Origin: Ciborinia camelliae
Lineage: Eukaryota; Ascomycota; Leotiomycetes; Helotiales; Sclerotiniaceae
Direction of reading: 5' to 3'
DNA length: 64,000 nt
Assembly: GCA_025890175.1 (NCBI GenBank)
Contig: JANPYM010000003.1
Span: 965,795-1,029,794, forward strand
Part shown: positions 12,977-25,219 of the stretch, one piece after another
How the letters are laid out: each line of letters begins with the position of its first letter
How positions within the stretch are numbered: the stretch's first letter is position 1
Made by a program: the position numbers and the translations under genes
The notes under the pieces: model-generated
Databases searched by the model: none
What the model was told of the DNA's origin: nothing
Seen by the model: the letters and a program-made list of their open reading frames with translations, nothing else

Positions 12977-14344
12977 ATGGTGGCAGAAGCTCCGGAGAAA
13001 CAAAATGAAATCCTCATTGTTACTCTGATTTTCTTCCTGGTGGCATGCGTGGCGGTTGTATTGCGATGTTATGTCCGAACCAAATTGCTAAGGGCATTTG
13101 GCCCCGACGATATACTTGCTGTTTCCGCTTTGGCAAGTTTTACCTCATAGGGCAAAAGACGCAAGGCATAAGCTAATATCTTCCAGATTCTCTTGTTCAT
13201 TGGAATCGTTATTACCTTTCTAGGAATTAACTCGGGCTTTGGACAGCATTTCGACCATATGCCACTGGAGCGTTTCGTACAAGGAATGAAAGTATGCTAC
13301 TCCTTATAAAATACATGGTTAACACTTCTTCTAACATTTTACCCAGTACTGGTGCTTATTAGAAGTAGTTTACCCCCCCACAGTCGCTGTTGTGAAGTCA
13401 TCCATCGCTTTCTACCTCATACGCATTGCCAATAAACCCATTCATATCTACACCATTTACGTCTCTATGGCAATCTTTCTGGCATACACCGCAGCCTTTT
13501 TCTTCTTCTTATTGCTTCAATGCAGGCCAATCACATTCTTCTGGACGCGACTTCAAGGGGAAACCAACGGACATTGTGCAAAGGCGGAAGTAATAGCAGG
13601 CTTGGCATATGGGCATGGGGCTGTGAGCGTGATGACGGATTTAACGCTGGGAATAATTCCAGCATTTATTGTGGTGGATCTTCAAATCAACACCAGGACG
13701 AAAGTTGCCGTCGCAATGACCTTGGCATTGGGTTCCATGTGAGTGACTTTATTCATTTACCCAATCTCTACAAGGAGATTGTACTGACGGATTATCAGTG
13801 CAAGCGTATGTACCATCACGAGACTCGCCTATATTCAGACTCTTTTGACCGACAACGATTATCTTTACTCCATATCGTATGTTGGCCCTGCCCGATCATG
13901 TTTTCATTTATATACCCACATATTAACCATCACACCAGCACTATTATCACACTCTCAATCGTCGAGTCAGCAGTCGCCATTACAGCGTCCTGTTTAGCGA
14001 CGCTCAAACCGCTCGTTCGCTCATTCCTTGATTGGACCGAAAAGTCCATCGGAGGGTCTGGCACCCTTCACACGCGCATCATAGATAACATGAGCCGCAA
14101 ACGAACCCGGGTGGATGACACGGAACTAAACCTGAGGCCCGATCTCAAGATCGTCGGATTCACGACGACGGTGATATCGAGTAATGGACGAGACTCCTCA
14201 CCATCTGGGCATGGGAGTCTGGATCAGACCCTCGATGCCAAAACCTACGCGCTCTATACGCCGCATGGAAGTCCCATGTCCGGACGGTTGGGAAGTGAGA
14301 GTGGGCTGATGCAAGCAGCGGAGCCTGCTTACCATATAAAGTGA
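12977..14344 (+). CDS. Rhodopsin-domain seven-helix membrane protein
   Basis: Predicted integral membrane protein of the fungal-specific rhodopsin-domain family. Five exons are assembled: 12977-13132, 13187-13291, 13347-13738, 13799-13876 and 13939-14344, giving 378 aa with all phases consistent. Intron 1 begins GCAAGT, not GT, so it would be a GC-AG intron, with branch GCTAATA and acceptor CCAG. The others begin GTATGC, GTGAGT and GTATGT. Hydrophobic helices span most of residues 12-290. Family-like pieces are the FGPDD turn after helix 1, the CRP stretch, and the helix pair ending AITASCLATLKPL. The tail is polar and contains a LNLRPD motif typical of the family. Function is unknown. A second member is at 39532-41184. 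Confidence 0.8.
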
Positions 14345-16205
14345 TGGCTAATGCATGTGTACGATACCACCTTGGGATATAGTTTATTTCTTTTGATGAT
14401 GCGAGTTACGAATTTAATGTATAGACCCTCGAGGAGAGAGAGCTCCACCACTCACTCTGTCATTCCCGCTTCCGTTTATTCCTCGCCCCCCCCCCCACAC
14501 ACGGTTGGGCACCCTGGGCATATTAGCAACACATCTCCTCTCCGTTTCGTGATCGGACTCATGGGCTGTTGGAGTGGTTTATTATACTAGACTTGGGAGG
14601 CGTTGGGGCAACGTTATGACATTAGTGGTGCATGTGCGTTCGTCATTAGAACATCAGGAGAGCACAGTTGAAAATCGATAATATATTAATCATCGATCAC
14701 ACTTTTGAAGCTATTCCACCATCAATTCTGACCCAGGATGTCCAATAGTCTGGACCGCAGGCCGAAAATGAGAAATTCTTGAATCATTGGATCTCGGAAG
14801 ACAATTGCATCATTTCAATCGCTTGATTATTCCACATAGACTCGATGTATCAAAAACAAATAAATACAGTACGAGTAAAACAATTTTTTCGAGCAATAGA
14901 AGAGAACCAGTGTGATATTTCTCGAACGCTAGTTTCATTGGCACACACCCACTCACTAATCAATCATTTTCTCATCTATTTTATCCAGTTGTAACCTTTC
15001 TTCTTTCTCCAAATTCCCAGTTCTAAATTCCCTCATTCCCCCCATCGTCAATTCTCGCTTGATAATTCCCTCCCATTTCCCCTTTGTTCCTCATTCCTCC
15101 TTCCTCATCATCAATTCCGCTTGATCCATACCCCTCCCCCAAATACCCATTTCCCATTTCCCTAATCCATCCATTAGCAATCCCAATAAAACATTACTTA
15201 AATCTATTAGTAATAACTTAACCTACTCCATATTCTGTTCCCAATTTCCTTCAAGTTTGTGTGTAAACTTTCACGATTCCCTCAAATCTCATCTCATCAC
15301 ACCATACCATTATACCATCATATCATACCACAGCACAAGAATCCCAATCCCAATCCCAATCCCAATCCCATACCTTGCAACAATATACAACAAGTCTAAA
15401 AAAGAACCCCTCTCCCCGAACCAGACGCCTCCCTTGTATTTCCTCATATTTCTATCCTTTCCTCCTCCTCTCCTCCTCCTCCTCCAACTCCAACTTCAAC
15501 ATTCCATCCCCCAAACGAATGTTCTATTAGAATTTTTCTTTCATCTCCATCTCCACTTCCACCTCCACTTCCACTTCCACCTCACATTTTAGAGTTTAGA
15601 GTTTGAAGCCTGGAGTTTGTCATCATGCCAGCTAGCCAGAGTTCCCAAGCCCAACCACTGAACTCAACGTTTAAAAAAAAAGAAACTAGAAGTCCCATGT
15701 AATTTTACTTTTACTTCCCTCTGACAAATTTTAAATTTTTAAATTCTTAAGCATATTTTCCTTGACTCTTGATGCGGTGTACTATTCCAAGCTATCTGAG
15801 TTGAGATTGGGGTTAAGTAAAAGGAGTGGACTGGATATGATACTACTCAAGATGCACTTAATTTGCCGTAGGACAGGACAGGAAAGTCTCTCGTTCGGTG
15901 ATTACACCCAGTTTTCAAGTTTCCATTAATACAATACATACAAGCACAAGCTCATACTAACATGACATCTCACCAACTAAATACCATATCCGAAATCCAG
16001 CCACTGGGACAGGTAGGTAAGTAGGTAGGTGGATCTCGCTTCCAAGTGCCCACTCTTGACATTACATCCCCCCCCGAAAGAAGCCCCCACGATACCATTT
16101 TCCCGTTCCAATCCACGTGTCCTTACCATTATATCATTCCCCTCGGAGTTCTCACCGCCCTCATTTGCCTCAAGACCTCGATGACTTTCCTGCTCAAGGC
16201 AGGAA
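14345..16205. other. Intergenic region with long pyrimidine tract
   Basis: No gene is supported. From about 14980 to 15600 the + strand is strongly CT-rich and includes CCCAAT hexamer repeats at about 15339-15372 and TCC/TCCA repeats at 15465-15590. This resembles a fungal core promoter and leader, and a short ATG frame of 25 codons starts at 15625, but no continuation of a gene after it could be found. Confidence 0.45.
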
Positions 16206-17241
16206 CTAGCATAAAAAAAGCACCAGCGCGGCACAGATAAAACTAATCAATATCACCATGGGATCACCCACATCTCTGAGCTCCTCATCTCCACCTTGAT
16301 TTCCGGTCCCTGTTCCCCCCGAGTCCGGCCGTTGAAGTCGTACTCATGATCGACCTGCTCATTGTTGTTACCGAGACTGTCTTCAAAATGGAACGTGTAT
16401 TCTGAATCGAAGAACGAGTGACGATGGTTGAAACCACTGAACTCGTAGAACTAGGTAGAGCTGGTGATGAGGAGTCCATTGTGGTCGAGACAGCCGGGGT
16501 CAAATCGGGCGAGGTTATCGGATTCGATATGAGCGACGCAGAAACCTTCCCACTTGCTGTCAAAACATCTCCCACGCTTTCACAAATACCATTAAACATA
16601 TCGACCGACGATACCAACCCCGCAATGGCACTAGCACTTTGTGCATATTGCGAGCAAGTCTCAATCGCATTATCAAACGATTTCGGAGCCCAGGATGTAA
16701 CACTTTCATAACACAAACAGGAAGCCTGTTGCGTAGGACCCAACGCAACGAAACCCGGTATAAGACCAACGCAAAGCTGAATTAGAGAAAAAGCCGTATA
16801 GCAAGCCGGAGCCGCGGTGATGGGAAGGATCGGGACATGAGATCCAGAAGTGATACTAGCAAGAGTTGAAGCCGGTGCCGACGACCTAACATTCCCAATA
16901 TTTCCGCAAAATCCCTCCAGATTCACGAATGCTGGATACGCGCCCGGGACAGCCGTACTTGCAAAATTGGCACAGGTCTGCACGGCTTTGTCAAAGACCG
17001 TGGGGATCCATGTGGATGATGAATAACATAGACAAGGTGCTTGTGCGGATGGAAGGAGAGAGGTAAAGCCGGGACTGATCGATTCGCATGCGAAAAGTGT
17101 AGAACTGACTAGTGCACACCCCGGGTTTTGTTGAAGGACTGCCGCTGCTGCAGTTGTGGTGGCAGCATTGCGGGGTCGCATGCAATTTACTCGGTGGAGA
17201 TTAAGAAGCAGAGAGGGGACGAGGGGGAACTTGAGCTTCAT
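16206..17241 (-). CDS. Cys-patterned, Ser/Thr-rich secreted protein with GPI-like tail out of frame
   Basis: The open frame 17241-16285 codes for 318 aa. A hydrophobic N-terminus is followed by two copies of a roughly 80-residue module (about 38-125 and 140-225). The copies share a cysteine pattern with CxC in the centre (APCLCYSS and ASCLCYES), an AWP/WIP-FDxA-xxTC stretch and a terminal FCGN/ICES. The rest is Ser/Thr-rich, like wall-linked proteins. The frame ends in a basic run at 16285. In the next frame the same DNA continues to a TAG at 16206-16208 and codes for a polar stretch followed by a strongly hydrophobic 17-residue end, exactly what a GPI signal looks like. The switch point is a run of six G at about 16315-16320. 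Either there is a one-base shift there or the protein is truncated. The function is unknown. Confidence 0.68.
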
Positions 17242-18106
17242 CGAGTAAAGGCTCTGTATTCAAAGTTCGATTACTTGGTGTTGCAGAGTGACGGGATGCA
17301 ATGTAGTGCGCTATTAAAAGGTCTGACAGCAAAACGAAGATCAGGAAAAGGTTGGACATCGATCGTTTTTATACCAAACGAGGTTGCAATCGAGGGAAAT
17401 AATTTGTGGAAGATTATTTTGACACTGTAGAGAGTTTCGTCGGGGATCAATTGATTGATGTTCCAAGAGATGATCGGGGATGAGTTGTCCAAAGAGAAAG
17501 CTGGATTGGTTGAAGAGATCTTCCTAGGGGCGGAAGTAGGATAAATTTTAGAAGGTTCAACTATTTCTTAAAAGGAAAGAGCTTTATCGTTGTTGATTGT
17601 TGTCAAAAGAAGTCGCGAATTGTTAGTATTCATTTGGTACTTCCAATCTGGAGGTTCCTTCCATTTGAAATATACTCACACTTATGGTGAGCTTGAGGCG
17701 ACTATAGTATAATGTCAGAGTAGAAGATACTCGAGATAACAGCTGCCAGGAGTAGTAGTATAATATTCATATTCGTATGATCTCATCATATTCCTGGCAA
17801 TCAATATTCATAGCAGTCGTCTCACTCGTCTCACTCGTCCCACATCCCCAAAAAGAAAATAAATATGTACATACACAATACCATGTCCCATAATTCCAAC
17901 CCGGGTCGACCTTGGGATTTTCAAGTCTCCCAGATCACCAGCTGAATGTGACGCCAAGTCCATGCCATATAATCGAACATACGCCTAGAAGAAGAGTCCT
18001 TTTCCTACTAGAATAGGATACTCATTTATCAATCCTACCCCATTCATATTTTCCAAATGATGTCTTCCTATGCAACCCTGGTCGCGCTTGTATTCGACCT
18101 CCCCCT
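17242..18106. other. Intergenic spacer
   Basis: No gene is seen. The left part is the likely promoter of the Cys-rich surface protein, and the right part is downstream of the IQGAP gene, which ends at 18107. TCTCACTCGTCTCACTCGTCCCAC repeats lie near 17818-17842. Confidence 0.5.
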
Positions 18107-21100
18107 TCACTCAGTTCTATAGAACTTCCTGTACAACAAATGTAAAAACAGATTGACATTCAACCTCATCGCACCCTCAAACATATCCATATACTGATGA
18201 TTTGCGAATTGTGCAGCCAACAGCGAATCCATAGGAACTTGAGCCATAGCACCAGTAATAACCATGCTGCCTTTACTACCCTCAATGGAGAAAACACCGA
18301 CTTGATCACATGAAATCGTAAGATTGATCTTATCCCATTCGCGCTCAGGGTATCCTTTCCAAGCGACCAATACGCCTTTGTCTGACAGAGTTCTCGCCGA
18401 GTATTTGAAAGATCCGAATTTGTATGTGCGACCAGTGCGCTCGAGTTCCTTTTCGTGGTTGTATTGCTTAGAGAAAGGCATAAGGAAACGCTTTTTCCTA
18501 TTGGATCAAATAATTAGCATTGCATCGATTACGCAGAGTGAAATACCATACCCTTTCTTCTGCAGAGTCATCATAGCTTGTTCGATATAATTATCATAAC
18601 TCTTTCTCTGAGACTCAAGCCAATCCGCTTTCTCACCCAAGTTTCCTAACGTCATTTTAACACCTTCCAATTCTCTCTGTCGCTGAACACGACGCCTGCT
18701 CTTAGTGCGAATGTCAACGGCGATAGCATTGAGAATATCCTGGTAGAAGTTTTGCCTTGAAATTCTACCGAGTTGTTCGAGCCTCATGATGTTCTCCAGT
18801 GCAGTTCGCTTCAATTCCCAGTATGACATGGATTTGATATCCGTCAATGTATTGATATCAGAGTATGCGCCACGAGTCTTGCTGTCTGCCGAAAATTCCT
18901 CTCGGAGTAAATCGTGCCATTTTTGATCGTCTTCTGGTGATATTGGTCGTACGAGAATTTCCATAAGATTGGGGCCAGATTGAACTCGGATGATATAGAG
19001 GATGCATCGCTTAGTCTCCATGAATAGTGCTTTTACATCAGCTTCAGGGTCATCCATGTCATGAAGTTTAGGATTCAAAGTCATCTGGATTTCGGCAGAG
19101 GAGACACCTAACATCTCCGACTCATTATTCTTTGCACTACCGAGTTCTTGGATAATTTCTCGAAGCACATCATCGCGGTTTGGACAAATTTGTGGCAGAT
19201 CATCACATATCAAGTTGTGAATTGCGAAAATATCGGCCATCTTGATATATAGAGTAGGTTTCGTGCGTGCATATAGATCATTGAACTCGTCAATGTCGAA
19301 CGTACTCTCCGCATCTGGAACCGAAATCATATTAGAGAAGATATCGGTAATTCGTGCGATGGCGTCGGTGACATAGGCATTCAATGGCTGCAAGAACATA
19401 TTCTCTCCGCCAAACAACCTCCCAGATGAAATTTGACCTAGGACCTTGGCAACTTCACCTAGATTGCGCTTTTGCAATGGAGTGAGCTGTCTTTCCACTA
19501 CACCCATAGACTCAGGAGTAGTCAATGCTGGATACAGGTAGAATTTGAAGAGCCAATTACCAACAAGCTGTAAAAGAATTTGTTGGGGTTCTCGGGGGAA
19601 TTGCTGGCAAAGTCCATCAAAGATTTGCTGGCAAATAAAGCGAACACCATAAGGCATTCTATGTAGGAGACTTTCAAGAGCAAGCAGGAAAATATCGGAA
19701 ATTTCCCTCAAATCTCGCAGATGATCAATGAACATATCCCGAGTTTCTGGGTCTTTGATTGCCTGATCTCGAGGAATTTCCAATGCTCTTTGACTTGGAC
19801 GGCCTGTGCGGAGCTCTTCGTTGTTGATAGCCGAGCGATAGATTTGCATTGGATCACTTTCGAGGTCGAGTGCTGGATCCTCGATAATGTTTTCCATAAT
19901 AAGAGGGCCCATCAAATCGCGAAGGAACTTTCTATCACGAGGGGAACGAGTGTAGTTGGCGAGAAGTTTTGACCAAAAGAAATTACCGCGGAGGAATTCT
20001 TGCACGGAGGAGAAGTGTTCGATTTCTTCTCTGGCAGAACGAGCAATCAGCTTGAGCAAATAATACTCTTCACGGCGCTTTTGCGCGTATCCAAACAAAC
20101 CCATCATCAAGGTCTCGATACGTTTGCAGTCTTTCTCAGCAGTGCCTTGTTCTCGGATTCGTTGGAAAAGCCTGGCAAGGTACTGAGGTTGGGTTTGCAA
20201 ATTGAAAAAGAGCTGCTGATACAACTCGAGCTTCTTCCGCGAATTTTTATTAAGCGCTTTCAGATCGAATTGGTTACCTGACGCCATGGAGGTGTTTACA
20301 AGAAGATTTCCTGAGTGTCCTCCGAAATTTCGCTGATGCTTGACAACTTCATCCAGCGTAATTTTGTTCTTGACTAGAAGGGCAATCTTGATGTCCAGCT
20401 GATCAATGTACTGCTCTGCCATTTCGTTTTGTCGAACTTGCTGTACGACAGTCTTTCGCATCCGCTCGAATTCGATTTCCTCGTTGAAGTCAAAATCACT
20501 ATCATTGAGGAGATGAACGAAGTTCTTGACGGTGTTGACCGGGGGATTTTTGCCAGTCGTCAAGCTCTTGTAAGCCTCGCCTTGGAGACGACCACGGATG
20601 AAGCTCTGGATTTTGACGACCTTTTCCATATTCTCCTTGAAGAAGCGCTGCTTCTCGGCAAAAGCGGCTCGGACTAAGGAAGCTTTGGCTGCTGATTGGA
20701 TTGCAACAATGGCGTCCTCTTCGAACTCCAATTCTCCCAACACTCCCTCGATATCGTTACGAAGTAGCACGGCACGGGACAAGGCTTGTAGCTGTATAAT
20801 TTCTTCTTCGTTCGCCTGTAGATCGTCCAAGATAATTTCCGTCTTCTGTCTTACCATACCAGCTCGTACCATAGATTGAAGATCTATGATTGCTGAAACT
20901 TCTGCGGTAAGAGCGTCATAATTATCCTCAACTGAGCGTCGGAGAAGCATGCCACGAATTAGGCTTTGGAGTTCTATTATCGAGGACTCCTCTTCATCCA
21001 AACCAGACAAAGTCTCAGTGACATCGCGGCGAACCGCTCCGGCACGAACGAAGGCTTGAAGATCCGATATGCTTTCAGATTGGGCTTTCAATGCTTGTTG

Positions 21101-23584
21101 TGTGTCGGATACCTCATTTCTTAGTTTACCTGCTCTCGTAATCGCTTGTAGCTTTTCCCAAACCGGTGTGCATGCATGCAGTGCTTCCTGTTGTTGAGAA
21201 ATCTGGTTTCTGGTCAGCAGGGCCCTCGCAAAACCTTGGATCGCGGTAATTGAAGGCTCTTCACGATAAAGGTCTTCTTGGTCATCTGCAATGTTCTTTC
21301 TGAGAAGCATTCCTCTCATTGCAGCCTGCAAATTTAACACTGGAGTTGAAACAGCTACGGATGATGTTTCTTTTTCTTGAGCTACCATCTTCTTTCTTAC
21401 AAGCATGCCCCTCATTGCAGCTTGCAGATTTGACACTGGGGCTGATACAGCAAGGGATGTTATTTCTTCTTCGTGAGCCATCATTTTCTTTCTCGCAAGC
21501 ATACCCCTCACTGCAGCTTGCAGATTTGACACTGGGGCAGATACAGCGAGGGATGTTATTTCTTCCTCCTGAGCCATCATCTTCTTTCTCACAAGCATAC
21601 CCCTCACTGCAGCTTGCAGGTTCAATACCGGGGTTGACACAGTCACAGAGCTGGTCTCCTCCTGTTGAGCCACCAACTTCTTTCGAGCAAGAAAGCCACG
21701 AATACTGGACTGGAAATCTTTGACAACAAATTCTGACTGCTGCAAGGCGGACCGCATCATGCATACCTCATCTCGGACTTGTTGTCCGACTTTCTTGGCC
21801 CTGAATAGACTTTGAATCTTCTCCACATCTCCTTCACGGCTTTTCCAGAATGTCTCCTGACTCGATTGTCTTTGTCGTACCAAGAATCCACGTGCATGGC
21901 TTTGTAAGTTTACTGCAAATCTTTTCATATTCAAACGATACTCCACGATCTGTCGTGTAAAATCTCCACGAATCATCGATTGAAGCTCGATGAGCCAGTC
22001 TTCGGTATCCCAAAGCCCCTGCATTGTTCTTCCCAGTTGCATTCGCATACAAGCTCCACGCAGTTGCGCCTGTAGTTCCACTATCATGGCCTCGTTCTCG
22101 CCAAGCTCTCGATCAATTCGCTCGTCCTCGGTTTCGACTGGTTCAGGCTCGGGCTCGGGCTCTGGTTCGGGAACCCCAAAATCTGCTCCCATATTTCCAA
22201 AACTTGGCATGCTGACTCCCGCCTTGTCCAATCCTTTTTGCATTTCTTCCAACTCATGATCTTCGAATTCCAGTTGACCAACAAGATTTCCGATTCGGAA
22301 GTCTACAATGCCTTTTCTAAATAGTAGCCAACTCAAGGCGTGTATACAATATATGACTTTGGGAATATTTTTCTTCTCGTACAAATCGATGAGTTCGAAC
22401 CGGAAAAGTTCTGGAAGTTGGACTTCATCGAGGAATCGGAAGAATTGAGCAATGTTGTCCCAATGTCGAGCTTGTAGTTTGGGATTCCTGAATATCCGTA
22501 TGCGCCGCTCTGGATACAATGCTTCCACTACCTCTGCCAATGTAACGCCGTCTCTCAAGGTTTGTTCGAGTTGCACAGTTGGGGGGATTTCTCGTTTTAA
22601 GATGTCCTCGATCCATTCCTTAGCTTCTCCAATATGACATAGATACTCATAAGCTTGAAGAAATTGTCTCTGCTTGTCCATCCAATTTCGTCCTTCCCAA
22701 CCATAGCCTCCCGTAGTTTTATCCAATGTGCCAATTTTGCCCGTAGAAATAGCGCTACGCTGCAGTCTACGCCGTCCATGTAGTCCCGCTACCTCTTGTT
22801 CTGGTGATGTAATGGTAAAATCATCTGGAGTAGCGGATTGCGCAAATTTCGAGAGGTTTCGAAGTTGACTTGTCGACGATCGTTCAAAGCTTTGTAACTC
22901 AGGTCTTGTGAGAGGTGTATGTATATGTAGCGGGCCATGTTTTGAGATAGCTCCTCCTCCAACGCTGATCGAATCGGAACGACTCAATAACATAGAATTG
23001 GGTCGAACTGTAGGTGGACGGCGTGTCGGACTGCGAGTCGGACTCGTTTCTTGGCTTATTGGTGATTGAATAGGAGACTCAAATAATAGTAATTTGGATA
23101 CATCGATACTATTCCCGCGATTGTGTTGCTTGATGGCACCCTTCTGCACATCTACGCTTTCTGTTCGAGAATGTGGTTGAAAGTTACTCCTGATCACATC
23201 GATACTTTTTCCGCGATTATGTTGGACTGGGGTTTTGTCTCGTTCTGGTGCAGTTGGGCCTGGAGGTTGAGTGAGTGGTCGCAAAGATTTTCTGATGTTC
23301 TTGTATGCGCTATCTGGACTCGATTCAATACTCCCCTTCCCATTGCGATTCTCTGAAGAACTATACATTCCGGTAGCTTCACTTAATCCTCTCCTGTGAC
23401 TTCCGTATCCACTCGAAGTTGTTGATGATAACGTACTTGTGCGACTTAATTCATAGACACCAGAAGAATTGGAATAACTACTCGATGCTGTCGATGCGTT
23501 TGAAGGTGCCCTCTTGGTCGTATTTGGATTGCCGCTAGCTGGGGAATCGGATTGTGTTTGTCGTAGTAGATGACGGTACGACAT
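18107..23584 (-). CDS. IQGAP-family Ras GTPase-activating-like scaffold (Rng2-type)
   Basis: Predicted cytokinetic ring and actin scaffold. Two exons, 23584-18552 and 18497-18107, join across an intron (18551-18498) with GTATGG donor and TGCTAAT branch site, giving 1807 aa from the Met in MSYRHLL. An in-frame Met lies 27 codons upstream at 23665. Order of parts: a Ser-rich disordered N-terminus (1-300), one calponin-homology domain (about 305-430), a chain of IQ motifs (about 500-1010), a RasGAP-related domain (about 1120-1460), and a RasGAP C-terminal domain (about 1545-1720) that runs across the intron. This is the complete family architecture. The IQ part includes three nearly identical 32-residue units. 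A Glu-Pro dipeptide run lies after the CH domain. Confidence 0.93.
21325..21650 (-). repeat. 96-bp tandem duplications inside IQGAP IQ region
   Basis: Three adjacent coding units of about 96 bp (32 codons) carry the IQ-like text NLQAAVRGML-RKKM. The middle units differ by only a few bases, for example GAGGAGGAA/CATGAAGAA variants, while other IQ motifs of the protein are well diverged. This points to recent in-frame duplication. Confidence 0.8.
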
Positions 23585-25219
23585 TACGGCAATGAGACGA
23601 AAAGTATTGATTGAAAGCGCACCAGAAGGAAAGGTAGGGTAGGCGCAGAATATTTTCCGAGTCACCGATCATTCACTATATGTCTTCGAGTATATCTCGC
23701 ATGCGGTATCCAGATTGTCTCGTAGGCTGCGCGTAAGTTCCTGACGGTGTAGGAGGGAGCGAATCTATCCAATTAGTATGGTAGTAAATATGGTTGTGTT
23801 TATCCAATGCGATCGATTCTGGCGACAGTGAAGTCTTTTCCCTTCCAATGTTTATTGTTTACACAGTTCCCAACCAACAGCGACCGGCGCAATGAAAAGA
23901 AGAAAACAAGATGCTGTCGACTTCTTCTCACCTGTGGATAGCAAAATTCCTAAAATGGTATGTCGTAATCCAAATTAATCCCTATAGCTATTAAAAGAAG
24001 AAGTGAAGATTGAGGAATGTGGACGATGTGGAAGCTTTTTTTTTCTTCTCAAGCCGCCACCAGCAACCAGCAACCAGCATCCAATATTAAGATTATTCAT
24101 TCAACATCCAAGCTGGAAGAAGAGCTGGTACCTGGGTAATGGATGACGGGTTGTTATTGTTGTTGATGTTTATGGTGTGGAGTGAAGGGTTGGGTAGGTT
24201 GGGTTGGGGAGGAGGTTGGGGATACCTCGCTATTATGTGGGATGCTTATCGGTTGATAGAGGGTGAACACTGAGGAGTGAAGGGATGATGGATGATTGAT
24301 GTGAATGTCTAACTACAGGATGGAAATTCGAGGATTTCAGATTTCATCTATAAATGGATTGGGAAGGAGGGATGAAAGGTACTAAGGTAGTAGGTACTTT
24401 AGATGGAGCCGGAAGGGTGAAGTCTAATAAGAGTGAGGGAGTGAAATTTGGAGATGAGTGAGGGGTGAAAAAGAGGTGAAGATCCATTTGCTGATTATTA
24501 TTATTGCAGGTTTGCAGGTTCGCGGTAAACCTGGAACTAAACCTTGTGTTGTGGATGTTGTGGATGTTGTGTTGTGGATGCTGTGGATATCACCTGCACT
24601 CACCATCAATGGGGTTTACCACCAAAAAAAAATGATATCTTTTCCCTCCCGTCTTGCCAAACGCAGGGTTATTTTTTATTTCCTTTTGTTTACTTCCTAC
24701 TATTGATTTGGTTGCTCCGGCAAAAGCTTGACAATACTTGTCAACTGGTAGTCGATCACCGTAGCCAATAAGATCTTAAAGCTCTTGAAAATCAATCCTT
24801 AGTCCCGGTCTGATCCAGTAAAGCCCATTCGCTTAGATCTTGGAGTCTTTCGGATCGGTCTTACTTTTATCCCTTCCGTGTTTTGATATCAGCACGTGCA
24901 TGGCCCTTATCGATAAAAGCTAAGGCCATATTCAGTAAAGCTCGGTCCCCGCATAACAATCTTCCCTACCTCACACACAAGGTTTTTTTTTCTCTTCTCT
25001 TTTTTTTCCTTTCCTTTTTTCTCTTGGGAGAAGGAAACTTCAACCCGTCGACTGTACATTTTATCCAAGATATTTGACTTCGTCAAAATTCCAATTGATA
25101 TCTTCGTACTGTAAAGGTCGACTATCTCTTTGTTCTCTTCTTCACTTTTTCTCATTTCACTCAGTTCTTGATTGGATTTCATACCCCTCCCCGCACACCT
25201 ACCACATAACTTCTGCAAG
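23585..25219. other. Divergent promoter region between IQGAP and IMP dehydrogenase
   Basis: No gene is supported in 1.6 kb. It contains GGTTGGG-type runs at 24185-24220, GTGGATGTTGTG repeats at 24550-24590 and a T/CT-rich tract at 24985-25025, the last probably part of the IMP dehydrogenase promoter. Transcription leaves in both directions. Confidence 0.55.

Noticed and set aside
15257..15592. 111-codon frame rich in Pro, Leu, His
   Set aside because: Product of a pyrimidine-rich tract. It looks like a promoter leader, not a protein.
15625..15702. 25-codon frame after a CT-rich leader
   Set aside because: Ends at once, and no in-frame splice continuation with recognisable content was found.
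23892..23970. ATG frame (MKRRKQDAVDFFSP) with a GTATGT after it, as a possible first exon
   Set aside because: The only near acceptor gives a 30-nt intron, too short, and the joined product is unlike any family I know.
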